From Streptomyces sp. Isolate_45 (GTDB taxonomy: Bacteria > Actinomycetota > Actinomycetes > Streptomycetales > Streptomycetaceae): a DNA stretch of 38,543 bases. The translations under genes and the position numbers were made by a program. This document shows, piece by piece, positions 1-9,155 of the stretch (position 1 is its first letter; every line of letters begins with the position of its first letter). Below the pieces are notes generated by a model. That model was not told the DNA's origin. It worked only from the letters and a program-made list of their open reading frames with translations, and did no database searches. The DNA is taken from the NCBI RefSeq assembly GCF_024721315.2, contig NZ_JANFAK020000082.1, positions 1-38,543 of the forward strand, in the 5' to 3' direction.

Positions 1-1245
<1,245 letters not shown>

Positions 1246-1253
1246 GCACGTCG

Positions 1254-2828
1254 TCAGCGAGGCCGACGCTTGGGAGGAACGGGGCCCGGGATGACGTCGA
1301 GGTCGAGATGTTCCTTGAACAGGTGGACGAGGTTGGCACCGTCGAGGAGTTCCAGGCGTCCGTGGTCGTTCGCGAACGCCTCACTCGCCCGACCGAACCA
1401 CGAGGTCGTCACCAGGATGCCCTTGGCCGCCCGCTTGTGCTCCACGACACCGGCCAGGGCGGACACCGACTCGAAGGGCACCACCTTGGCAGTGCGTTTG
1501 GCCTGGATGATGCACAGCCCCCGCATGACCGGGTCGGTGTTCATCGCCACCGCGTCCACACCCTCGTCCTGCGAGGGCCGCGTGTTGACGCTGTCCAGGC
1601 CGATGGCTTCGAACAACTGCCGGACCAGGTGCTCGAATTCCGTGGGTGATAGGTCCATCAGCACGGGACGGCTGTCCAGGCCCGCCACGACGTCCATGCT
1701 GTCCATCAGCCGGTACTTGCTCAAGTCGAAGGTGACCAGCGGGCGCACGGGTTCCAGCTCGTACGGATTCGGTGAGATCAGCGACCGCAGCCGCTTCAGG
1801 CAGGCCTGCGGATCGACTTGGGTCAGCACCAGTTCACCGAACTCTTCCCTCCCCGCCTGGAGAGTGATCAGACAGGGGTGCACCTCGCGGCCCGTGGCGC
1901 GATCGATGGTCGCCACGTGCCCGTTCAGCGCCACAGACCTCACCACGCCGTCGGTGTCCGCCGCGAACAACTCGTGGACGGTCCGGAGCGCCGTCTGCGC
2001 CAGTACGGACGCGTACAGCTCGTGGCGCTCCTTCTCGGGCCTCGGGACGGGCGTGATCTCGTCGCGGGTCTTCACGTACCGATAGGCACGAGCCACCGGG
2101 ACCACGTTTTCCAGCGGCAGGTCGATCTGGACCAGCAGGTCTCCCGTATCCGCCTGGTAGGAGACCTGGTGCGCCTTCGGGAAGCCGTGGGGATAAGTGG
2201 ATGCGGCCAAGACCTGGTCGATGAACCACTCGACCGCCTCGACGTCGCGGTCCCGATAGGCGGCGCGGCGTGCCTCGATCCCGGAATTCCACTCCTCGAC
2301 GCGAGCCGCCTCCTGCTGGTTGCGCTCGTCATGGCGGGCCTGCGCCACGTCCAGCTTCCCGACCCGTTCGTGCTCCTCGCGCGCATGGTTTCGAAGCGCC
2401 TCGTCGAACTGCTTGCGCGCGGCCTCGACCTCCGCGTCGTACGACCGGCGCCCGAAGCCGAGCGCTCCCAGCCAGCCGCGCGGCGGCTCGGGCTCGTACT
2501 CTCCCCACCGCGGGAGGGGAACGGGCTTCGTGCGGCTCTTGGACGGCGCGAAGACCGCAGGGACGAAATGCTGCTTGAGGCTGTCGAAGGTTAGGGGCCG
2601 GCCATCCAGCACCGCCGCTCGTAACAGTCCCGCCAGCTGCTCGACGTCGTGCTCGGTCACGCTCGTCTTGTCGACGGCCTCCTGGGCACGCGCGGCCTCG
2701 TGGGCGACCTTCTCCTCGCGCGCCTTGCGCTTGGCCTCCGCATCGGCAGCCTTCCGGCGCCGCTCACGTTCCTTGGCCTGCCGCGCCCGCTCGCGCGCGT
2801 ACTCGTCGCTCCCACCCGCCACCGCCAC
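1254..2828 (-). CDS. Mrr-like restriction endonuclease with N-terminal coiled coil
   Basis: This is a 524-residue protein. The last ~130 residues form an Mrr-type PD-(D/E)xK nuclease domain: an F-E-x-L-V-x-x-L helix near 398, the acidic residue D425 in DEGVDAVA, and the Q442-x-K444 pair in IIQAKR. Mrr-family proteins cleave DNA carrying modified bases or of foreign origin. Residues 1-60 are very rich in Arg, Lys, Glu and Ala and should form a charged coiled coil. The middle (about 60-390) is not a domain I recognise and contains a further charged helical stretch near 140-190. No methyltransferase is adjacent, consistent with a type IV, modification-dependent or solitary enzyme. The start is GTG at 2828; a second in-frame GTG at 2822 is equally possible. 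Family call firm; specificity unknown. Confidence 0.85.
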   Translation of the reverse strand: MAVAGGSDEYARERARQAKERERRRKAADAEAKRKAREEKVAHEAARAQEAVDKTSVTEHDVEQLAGLLRAAVLDGRPLTFDSLKQHFVPAVFAPSKSRTKPVPLPRWGEYEPEPPRGWLGALGFGRRSYDAEVEAARKQFDEALRNHAREEHERVGKLDVAQARHDERNQQEAARVEEWNSGIEARRAAYRDRDVEAVEWFIDQVLAASTYPHGFPKAHQVSYQADTGDLLVQIDLPLENVVPVARAYRYVKTRDEITPVPRPEKERHELYASVLAQTALRTVHELFAADTDGVVRSVALNGHVATIDRATGREVHPCLITLQAGREEFGELVLTQVDPQACLKRLRSLISPNPYELEPVRPLVTFDLSKYRLMDSMDVVAGLDSRPVLMDLSPTEFEHLVRQLFEAIGLDSVNTRPSQDEGVDAVAMNTDPVMRGLCIIQAKRTAKVVPFESVSALAGVVEHKRAAKGILVTTSWFGRASEAFANDHGRLELLDGANLVHLFKEHLDLDVIPGPVPPKRRPR

Positions 2829-3072
2829 CCCCAGGTCCCTGCACGCCGGTCCGGTCAGAACTTCCCCGACCCAGGGCCGCGCAATCCGCCCGCAGACGCG
2901 CCAGCCCCACGCGCCCTCTGCGTCCGGACCGTGCGACGAAACCTGTGATGACTACGCTCCGCACAAGCTGCTGCGCCAAGCCCGAGGACCCTGTCCGCGG
3001 TTCCTTCGAGACCATCGGAAGACATCCGGCGAACTGACGAACCGTCACCAAAGTCGGCATTGGGTCAATGCG

Positions 3073-3225
3073 TACCCGTCCGCGCGCTTTCAGTGGCCGC
3101 GGCGGGAGTTGCGGAGCGGGGATCGGAGGGCCGTCGTAGCCCTTCACTTCGCCGTACCTCGCGCCTTCCATCCAGTCCTGGCGCGCCTGTACGACCTCCT
3201 CGTTGCTCCGGCCGATCCAGTTTCA
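3073..3225 (-). pseudogene. Fragment A: C-terminal remnant of an unrecognised gene, direct repeat of 5973-6125
   Basis: Read leftwards, this stretch encodes NEEVVQARQDWMEGARYGEV followed by KGYDGPPIPAPQLPP and PLKARGRVR. Almost the same peptide is encoded at 5973-6125, in the same orientation. There is no upstream gene body in frame, so this is the tail of a lost gene. In fragment B the peptide stops right after ARGRVR; here the frame runs on without that stop. I do not recognise the protein. Its position beside an integrase fragment suggests mobile-element origin. Confidence 0.55.
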
Positions 3226-3298
3226 GAACGTAACACGAGATATCCGCTTTCGTGCAGGTCAGGAACGTATTGGACCCTCCAGCGCCAGCAAAAGGCCA

Positions 3299-3590
3299 GC
3301 ATTGGCGTCCGAGGAGGCCGGCTTCTCCACCCAGGACAAGGCCATCGACCGCTTAACGACGGTCTACCAGGAGAAGAAGGCCGCCCCAAGGAACCAGGGC
3401 AAGGCCGAGCGCATCCAGAAGTACGGCGCGGTGCGGTTCCGCGAGTACACCGCGGAATGGAAGGCGCGCCGGCGCGACCTCGCCGAGTCCTCGCTCCACA
3501 CCCTGGAGTCCCTACTCGAGCACCACATCCTGCCCACCCTCGGCAGCCGCCGGATGAGCACCTTCGACCACAATGTCGCGAGGACGTCGC
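3299..3590 (+). pseudogene. Tyrosine integrase, N-terminal fragment only
   Basis: The frame encodes GFSTQDKAIDRLTTVYQEKK, then FREYTAEWKARRRDLAESSL and LLEHHILPTLGSRRM. This matches the N-terminal arm-binding and SAM-like core-binding regions of actinobacterial phage/ICE tyrosine integrases (typical pattern F-x-E-Y-A-x-E-W ... H-I-L-P-x-L-G). The sequence becomes unrelated after about 3590, and the C-terminal catalytic domain with the R...HxxR...Y residues is absent. No credible start codon or ribosome site was seen upstream. It is a relic of an integrative element and cannot be active. Confidence 0.75.
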
Positions 3591-3873
3591 CCGGCGACTC
3601 GGAAGCGCCGAGCCCGTGTCGCTGCCGCGCCGGCCCTAACACCCTCCTCTCGACCGGCCCGCCGACCCGGCGGCGGTGGCCGACGCTCACTCGGAGTACC
3701 TCCCGGAAGGCCTGCTGGGGTCTCTGCGCCACGGCTGACACGCACAGCACCGACCGCTCACGTCACGGTTCGGTACGGTCGTCGCCCCCCAACAGCCCGA
3801 CCGGCCGCAGCAACCGCTCCGTGTGCCTGTCACCAAAGCCGCTCCCGCCCGTGGTTTCGTGCCGCCAGGTGCG

Positions 3874-3912
3874 CCGCACGGCCGGCAGCACGTGGTCGTG
3901 CCGGCCGTGCGG
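3874..3912 (-). terminator. Strong hairpin downstream of the collagen-like gene
   Basis: The arms 3874-3887 and 3899-3912 are a perfect 14-bp inverted repeat around an 11-nt loop, about 30 nt past the stop of the leftward collagen-like gene. No U-tract follows, which is normal for Streptomyces terminators. The rest of 3591-3941 shows no gene. Confidence 0.7.
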
Positions 3913-3941
3913 TGCGGCGGCCCGCGCGGGGCCCGGTGCCG

Positions 3942-4406
3942 CTACGGGGCCGCGGGGATCAAGACGGGCTGACCCGTGACGACGAGGGGGAAAACGCGTC
4001 CGGGGGGACCAGGAGGGCCCGCAGGTCCGGCTACTCCCTGGGGTCCGGCGGGCCCGGCTGATCCCGGGGTGCCTGCCGGGCCGGGGACCCCCGGAGCGCC
4101 CTGGGCTCCCGGAGGACCGGGGGCTCCAGCCGGTCCGGGGGGTCCGGGGGGTCCGGGAGGAAACGGAGGCTCTCCGGGGTGGGGCTCGCACTCGACCCAT
4201 GGCCGCCCCTCGGCGCATTCGTCGTGCTGCGGAGGCGGATCCACCGTCAGGTACTGCGCGTCCGACGGGTCCTGCGGGGTGGCGGCGGCTGCGGGCGCCG
4301 CGAAACCGGCACCCGTGAGGGCGAGCGAGACAACGGCTCCGGCGACCCATCCGGTCCGGCGTGGCGGACCGCTCCGCCGCGTTGCTGCTGTGCTTTCAGA
4401 CGGCAT
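3942..4406 (-). CDS. Secreted collagen-like protein
   Basis: This is a 154-residue exported protein. The ATG at 4406 is chosen because AGGAG lies 7 nt before it; the frame stays open further upstream but has no comparable ribosome site. Residues 1-42 form a signal peptide (arginine-rich n-region, then VAGAVVSLALTGAGF, cleavage near AAAA-TPQ). A short linker with two cysteines (C64, C73) follows. Residues 85-137 are 17 uninterrupted Gly-X-Y triplets rich in proline and alanine, able to form a collagen triple helix. A hydrophobic tail of about 17 residues ends the protein. The gene lies 85 nt downstream of the beta-propeller gene on the same strand, so the two probably form one transcript. The likely place is the cell surface or spore coat. 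Function unknown. Confidence 0.8.
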   Translation of the reverse strand: MPSESTAATRRSGPPRRTGWVAGAVVSLALTGAGFAAPAAAATPQDPSDAQYLTVDPPPQHDECAEGRPWVECEPHPGEPPFPPGPPGPPGPAGAPGPPGAQGAPGVPGPAGTPGSAGPAGPQGVAGPAGPPGPPGRVFPLVVTGQPVLIPAAP

Positions 4407-4491
4407 GCACTTACTCCTGATCATTGTCCGCTGGAAGTGGACCCGGGGCCCGTGGGCGGTCGGCGGCTGCCTTCGGGTCGTCGCGAGGCCG

Positions 4492-5748
4492 TCATGGCGT
4501 GACACAGACGGCGTACGGGGTGAGGGTGACGTCGTCCCGCGTCCTGTTCTGCCCGTTCACCTCCCAGTCGTTGGTGCCGGGTACCGGCCTGCTGACGAGC
4601 TGATCCGGTGCGGGACCGGTGGATCCGAAGCCGCCGCCCGTCAGCGCGCTGCCGGCCGGGCAGGACACCTTCGAGGTCCCCGGCACCGAGCCCAGGTCGA
4701 TTCCGATGAGCGCGCCTTCGGGACTGTCGATGGTCGCGGAGACGGAGTTGGTGGCGAGGTCGATGACGGATACCCCGTGCGCGCCGTTGGGGTGGCTGAC
4801 GTACAGCCGGGCTCCGGTGGGGGAAACCGCCATTTCCGCAGGATCCCCGGAGGTGGGGATCGAAGTGACGACGCTGTTCGTGGCGGCATCGATGACCGCC
4901 ACCCGGGCGTTGTTCCGGTCGGCGACGTAGACGCGCTTTCCGTCCAGCGAGACCTCCACGCCGTCCAGCCCCTGGTTGACCGGAATCGGCGCCACGACCG
5001 TGTTGGTGGCGGTGTCGATGACCGATACCTCGCCCGAGGTGTTCTCGGTGACGTAGACACGTGCGCCGCTCGGCGAGATGGCCACCTTTCGCGGTGCGCT
5101 CGGTCCGACGTCCACCGTCGTGATGAGCGTCATGGCGGCGGAGTCGATCACTGCCACCACACCTGCGCCCCGGTAGGCGACGTAGAGTCGCTTCCCGTCC
5201 GGGGATACCGCCAGCCCGTTCGGGAGCGTGTCCGCCCCCGTCTCGAGGGTGCCCACGATGGCATTGGTGGCGGTGTTGATCGCCACCACGCGGTTGGCCA
5301 GTCCGTTCCCCTCCACGGTGACATAGGCGCGACTGTCGTCCGGCGAGATGGCCACGCTCTCCGGAGTGCCGTTCCCCGTGGGGATTTCGGCCACCACGGT
5401 GTTGGTGAGAGCGTCGATCGCCGACACGGCGCCCGAGTCCCGCTCCGTCACGTAGACCTTCTTGCCGTTTCGGGTAGCGGCGACCTGCAGGGGCCCGCTG
5501 AACGCTCCGGTGTCGATGCTCGTCACGAGGGCGTTCGTGGCGGTGTCGAACACCCGGACCTTGTTCTGGCCCGTGTTGGCGACGTATGCGTACGTGCCGG
5601 GTGCGGCAGGGGCCGCCAGGGCGACGGACGGCGTCAGAACGGCTGCGGCAGCGAGTACCGTGCACGATGCTTTCCGAACGCCGTGCTTCGACACGTACCC
5701 CCGGACTCTCCCCACACGCGGGTTCCCGCGAACGGCGAAGTGCTGCAT
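4492..5748 (-). CDS. Secreted YVTN-family beta-propeller protein
   Basis: This is a 418-residue exported protein. The start is well supported: a GAGGAG ribosome site lies just before ATG 5748. A long signal peptide ends near SVALAAPAAPG (about residue 47). It is followed by some seven repeats of about 42 residues with the pattern VYV(A/T)....G.VSVIDTATN.VVA.I..G..P..VA.SPDG.R, the YVTN/NHL-like beta-propeller signature found in surface-layer and other exported proteins. The C-terminal ~65 residues form a separate module starting SKVSCPAGSALTGGGFG and ending YAVCVTP, with two cysteines that may pair. The next gene downstream is a collagen-like protein. A structural or adhesive role at the surface is plausible; no catalytic residues are evident. 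Confidence 0.85.
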   Translation of the reverse strand: MQHFAVRGNPRVGRVRGYVSKHGVRKASCTVLAAAAVLTPSVALAAPAAPGTYAYVANTGQNKVRVFDTATNALVTSIDTGAFSGPLQVAATRNGKKVYVTERDSGAVSAIDALTNTVVAEIPTGNGTPESVAISPDDSRAYVTVEGNGLANRVVAINTATNAIVGTLETGADTLPNGLAVSPDGKRLYVAYRGAGVVAVIDSAAMTLITTVDVGPSAPRKVAISPSGARVYVTENTSGEVSVIDTATNTVVAPIPVNQGLDGVEVSLDGKRVYVADRNNARVAVIDAATNSVVTSIPTSGDPAEMAVSPTGARLYVSHPNGAHGVSVIDLATNSVSATIDSPEGALIGIDLGSVPGTSKVSCPAGSALTGGGFGSTGPAPDQLVSRPVPGTNDWEVNGQNRTRDDVTLTPYAVCVTP

Positions 5749-5803
5749 GGATCCTCCTCGAACGACCCGATCAGGGAGTGTCCCTGTTCGAGCTGCGAGG
5801 AAT

Positions 5804-5833
5804 GTTGTACGTGTAGTTATATCTGATTATCAA
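5804..5833 (-). promoter_or_regulatory. Candidate promoter for the beta-propeller/collagen pair
   Basis: On the leftward strand TTGATA (5833-5828) and TACAAC (5809-5804) are separated by 18 nt, inside an unusually A/T-rich patch of about 60 bases, 56 nt upstream of the ATG at 5748. This is a sequence-based guess; the -10 match is weak. Confidence 0.4.
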
Positions 5834-5972
5834 TCACGACATGTCGCCAGTACTCCAAATATCGCAATCTGACCTACCTTCGGGGCAAGGTCAACAGCCA
5901 GGCCTCGGGGCTGTCATCTCCTCGGCTGATGTTGGCTGATCGACCTACTGCAGAAAAGCACAGCTCAGCGCA

Positions 5973-6125
5973 CCCGCCCGCGCGCCTTCAACGGCACCGG
6001 CGGCAGCTGCGGTGCCGGGATCGGCGGCCCGTCGTAGCCCTTCATCTCGCCGTAGCGGGAGCCTTCCATCCAGCCCTTGCGGAACTGGACGATCTCCTCG
6101 TTGCTGCGCCCGACTCCGAAGCGGC
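5973..6125 (-). pseudogene. Fragment B: second copy of the unrecognised gene end
   Basis: Read leftwards this encodes FRKGWMEGSRYGEMKGYDG and PPIPAPQLPPVPLKARGRVR, ending at a stop at 5965-5967. It parallels fragment A at 3073-3225. It has about 20 more recognisable residues upstream (RRFGVGRSNEEIVQ) and then loses coding character. The two copies lie in direct orientation on either side of the collagen/propeller cassette. The family is unknown. The next stretch, about 6126-6440, holds no gene I can support. Confidence 0.5.
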
Positions 6126-6519
6126 GCAACGTAGCAGCTGTCTCGGACCGTTCCCCCGCCCCCGTCCGGAATATTGCCGAAGGGGCGCCCCGATGGGCCA
6201 CCGTCCCATGCCGGCCGACCGGAACGACTACGACATGGCTGGTGAACAGCTCAGGGCGATGACAGTGTCGGGCACCCAGCAGTCCCGAGCCCGGGGCTTC
6301 CGATGTGGTCGATCTTGCCGGTCATCCCGGCGCGTCTCACAGTCGACTCCGCGACGCCGTGCGCGCACTCACCGCGCTGCGCATTCCTATGCCGAGGCAC
6401 GGCCACGGCACGTACGGCTTGCGGCCGGACCGGCGACGGAGACCCCCTAATGACCGACCCTTTCGGTCTTCAAAGTGGTGGTTGCTTTCCACGCGTGGGT
6501 TCACGCACACTCTCGCCAC

Positions 6520-6740
6520 GACCGACGGACCCTACGCCGCACCTCTGGGCCAGAACCGGATCTGCCCGACCATGGCAGCGGGACAAGTCCGCCGGGCGCA
6601 CCTGACGAATCCTGCCCAGTGGACACCCCCGGCGCGGACCAGCTGGCTGGTCAGCTCCCGGCACCGCAGGCAGCCTCCCCCGCCACCAAGCCCCGATTCG
6701 CCGCCCCGCCGCACGCTGCGGAGGCAGGAAACTCGACGGC
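6520..6740 (+). promoter_or_regulatory. Possible ydaO-type (c-di-AMP) riboswitch leader of the SLT gene
   Basis: In Streptomyces, secreted wall-hydrolase genes often carry ydaO-type c-di-AMP riboswitches. The leader here contains GACGAATCCTGCCC (near 6605) and GGTCAGCTCCCGGCACCG followed by CAGGC (near 6650). These resemble the conserved GGTGAATCC and GTCAGCTAACC...AGGC elements of that riboswitch, in the right order. The matches are imperfect and I could not fold the region. Confidence 0.3.
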
Positions 6741-6795
6741 TCACAACGCACGAAAGGCCAAGCCCTCCTCACGGCATCCACGGAAAGACGAAGCC

Positions 6796-7254
6796 ATGCC
6801 TCCTTCCGCCCTCGCGAAGAGATTCACTTCGAAAGTACTCAGAACCGCCGCGGGCGGGCTCGCAGCAGCAGCGCTGCTGCTCGGCACGAGCAGCGCGATC
6901 ATGCCCGCTCAGGCATCCGCAGCACCTGCCGTTGACAAGCGAATTGACGGTTGGATCAAGCATGCGCTGCTGGTGTTGAAGGGGAAGGGGATTCCCGGAA
7001 GCTATGACGGGATCTACCGGAACCTCATGCGCGAGTCGAGCGGTGACGTCTTCGCAATCAACCTCTGGGACTCGAATGCCAAGGCAGGGATCCCGTCCAA
7101 GGGCCTCATGCAGGTCATCGATCCGACCTTCCGCGCCTACCACGTGGCCGGCACCTCTTGGGACATCTACGACCCGATTGCCAACATCACGGCAGCGTGC
7201 AACTACGCAGCCCATCGCTACGGGTCCATCGACAACGTGAACGGCCCTTACTGA
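6796..7254 (+). CDS. Secreted SLT-type lytic transglycosylase
   Basis: This is a 152-residue exported muralytic enzyme that should cleave the glycan strand of peptidoglycan between MurNAc and GlcNAc. The ATG at 6796 has a GGAAAG ribosome site about 10 nt before it. Residues 1-43 are a signal peptide (LRTAAGGLAAAALLLG, cleavage after QASA). The rest is one SLT domain: the catalytic Glu is E80 in NLMRESSGD, GLMQVIDPTF at 103-112 is the conserved G-L-M-Q motif, and NITAACNYAAHRYGS at 130-144 is the C-terminal helix that packs on the active site. It is a minimal enzyme with no wall-binding domain. The next gene, 254 nt downstream, encodes another wall hydrolase (Rpf-M23), so both may act in growth or germination. 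Confidence 0.85.
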   Translation: MPPSALAKRFTSKVLRTAAGGLAAAALLLGTSSAIMPAQASAAPAVDKRIDGWIKHALLVLKGKGIPGSYDGIYRNLMRESSGDVFAINLWDSNAKAGIPSKGLMQVIDPTFRAYHVAGTSWDIYDPIANITAACNYAAHRYGSIDNVNGPY

Positions 7255-7508
7255 CAGCGGATCTGCGGCCAGCCCCCTCGCATAGCGCCAGGGCAGGCGG
7301 CAACCCACGCACCGCCCACTTTTGCCTGAACATCCTGCAGGAAACCAGCCCCGGCCGCCCCTGCCTCCGCGCAACCCGATCATCTCGATGTTCAGCGCCG
7401 CCCAGCCCGGCGGGGGTCGATCACTGCCTCATACCGCTCCTCGCTCCCCCTCCGCACAAGGCGACGGCGCGCACGCGCTGCCCTCACTTCTTCCCCACGG
7501 AGCCCTTG

Positions 7509-8669
7509 ATGCGCTACCTCCATGTCTCATCCCTGAACTTCGGCAGCCGGCACCTCCTCGGCGGCCTCCTCGTGATTGCCGCAGCCATCCCCCTCCTCAC
7601 CGTGGCGGGCGCGGCGACCGCCGCGGCCGCCGCCGCCCCGGATACCTGGGACAAGGTCGCCGCGTGCGAAAGCAGCGGCAACTGGGCCATCGACAGCGGC
7701 AACGGTTTCTACGGCGGCCTCCAGTTCACGGCCGCCACCTGGGCCGCCTTCGGCGGCCACGCGTACGCACCCAACGCGCACGAGGCGAGCAAAGAAGCGC
7801 AGATCAGCGTCGCCGAGAAGGTCCTGGAAGAACAGGGCCCCGGAGCCTGGCCCCACTGCTCCGTCTCCGCCGGTCTGACCCGTAACAGTCAGAGCCCCAC
7901 ACCCGCCGTCCCAGCGCCCGCCACCCCACCGGACACAGACCCCTCAGACAGCCCGGCCTGCGAGGCCGATGGATCCTTCACCGTAGGGAAGGGCGACATT
8001 CCCAACTCCCTGGCGTCCGGCCCGTGCGTCGGCCGGGAGGAACTGAGGGACGAGAATAAGAACGAGAACGCGATAGCCAACGGCACCGACCCCGACGAAA
8101 ACCTCCAGCCTGGGCTGATACTCAACCCCGGCTGCGACAGGCAGCGACTCGACCGGTACGCCGCCCCCGACCCGCAACCGGAGACGCAGTCTCAGACGCA
8201 GCAAGACACCACTCCGGATATTCCTGGCGCAACGACTCAGATGGCCGCAGTCCAGCCAGCCACTGGACCCGGGGCCTTGCCGGTGTCGGGAGCCGTGGTG
8301 ACAACCCCCTACCGGCAGCCCGGAGCATGGGCAGCCGGCTTCCACACCGGCATCGACCTCGCCGTCCCGACCGGCACCCCTGTGGTCGCCGCCGCCGCCG
8401 GCACCGTTGTGACAGCCGACTGGCAGGGCTCCTATGGCAACGCCGTGATCATCCAGCACGCCGACGGCAGGTACACCCTTTACGCCCACCTCAGCACGAT
8501 CACGGTGAAGCAGGGCGACCAGGTCGCCGCCGCTCAGGAGATCGGCTTGTCCGGCAGCACAGGGAATTCGACCGGCCCTCATCTGCACTTCGAGGCCCGC
8601 ACCAGCAACAACTACGACGCACACACCGACCCCGTGGCGTTCCTGCGGGAATTGGGGGTCTCCCTCTGA
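7509..8669 (+). CDS. Secreted Rpf-like transglycosylase fused to M23 endopeptidase
   Basis: This is a 386-residue exported two-enzyme protein. Residues 1-43 are a signal peptide. Residues 45-118 form a resuscitation-promoting-factor (transglycosylase-like) domain: WDKVAACESSGNW holds the catalytic Glu (E54), followed by YGGLQFTAATWAAFGG. The middle (119-270) is a low-complexity linker with Pro/Thr/Gln-rich and Asp/Asn-rich parts and several cysteines. Residues 278-386 form an M23 (LytM-type) zinc peptidase with H279-x-x-x-D283 (HTGID), H327 in LYAHLS and H358-x-H360 (GPHLHF), so all metal ligands are present. The fusion can cut both glycan and peptide bonds of peptidoglycan, as expected for spore germination or dormancy exit. 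A weak GGAG site precedes the ATG at 7509. The 254-nt spacer before it shows no clear feature. Confidence 0.88.
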   Translation: MRYLHVSSLNFGSRHLLGGLLVIAAAIPLLTVAGAATAAAAAAPDTWDKVAACESSGNWAIDSGNGFYGGLQFTAATWAAFGGHAYAPNAHEASKEAQISVAEKVLEEQGPGAWPHCSVSAGLTRNSQSPTPAVPAPATPPDTDPSDSPACEADGSFTVGKGDIPNSLASGPCVGREELRDENKNENAIANGTDPDENLQPGLILNPGCDRQRLDRYAAPDPQPETQSQTQQDTTPDIPGATTQMAAVQPATGPGALPVSGAVVTTPYRQPGAWAAGFHTGIDLAVPTGTPVVAAAAGTVVTADWQGSYGNAVIIQHADGRYTLYAHLSTITVKQGDQVAAAQEIGLSGSTGNSTGPHLHFEARTSNNYDAHTDPVAFLRELGVSL

Positions 8670-8781
8670 ACCGCCCCACCAGCCGCGAGCGGAGGGCGAC
8701 GGCCCCGGGGTCAAGGAGTGGGCGAAGGTGCAGGCCCGCCCGACCGGAGGCTGATCCACGGGCTGGCAGAAGCTGAAGATG

Positions 8782-8821
8782 GCGGGTCTCCCCCATCGCT
8801 CACGCGGTGGGAGAGACCCGC
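8782..8821 (+). terminator. Terminator hairpin after the Rpf-M23 gene
   Basis: GCGGGTCTCCCCCATCG (8782-8798) and CGGTGGGAGAGACCCGC (8805-8821) pair over 17 positions with one mismatch and one G-U pair around a 6-nt loop. The hairpin starts 112 nt past the Rpf-M23 stop. The rest of 8670-9140 holds no gene I can support. Confidence 0.8.
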
Positions 8822-9155
8822 TTTCGATGTCTCCAGCACGGGAGGCGTCCACGACGGCACGTTCGCATTCAGCCACCTCCTCCAGTCACCGCTGCAGCCA
8901 CTGCGTGGGTGTCAGGGCGTCGCAATCTCATCGGCGGAGAGATGCCGTCATCCCGGAGGGCGACCGCCACCCGCGGTCGGGTTCCGCCAGTCCTCGCCCG
9001 CGCCCCGCGGCGGACCACCCATCGTTTCCGCACCATAGGTTCCAGCCGTCACTACACCGTGGCTGTCGCGTCGCCATCGCGCGGGACGCCGGGCGGCCTA
9101 ATGGAGGGACCGGGGCCCGGACTCCCACTCCGCCCCCCAGCCAGAGGAGAGCCTC

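Noticed and set aside
3976..5826. Open frame of over 600 codons on the rightward strand
   Set aside because: It is the complement of the collagen-like and propeller genes, both of which have signal peptides, repeats and ribosome sites on the other strand.
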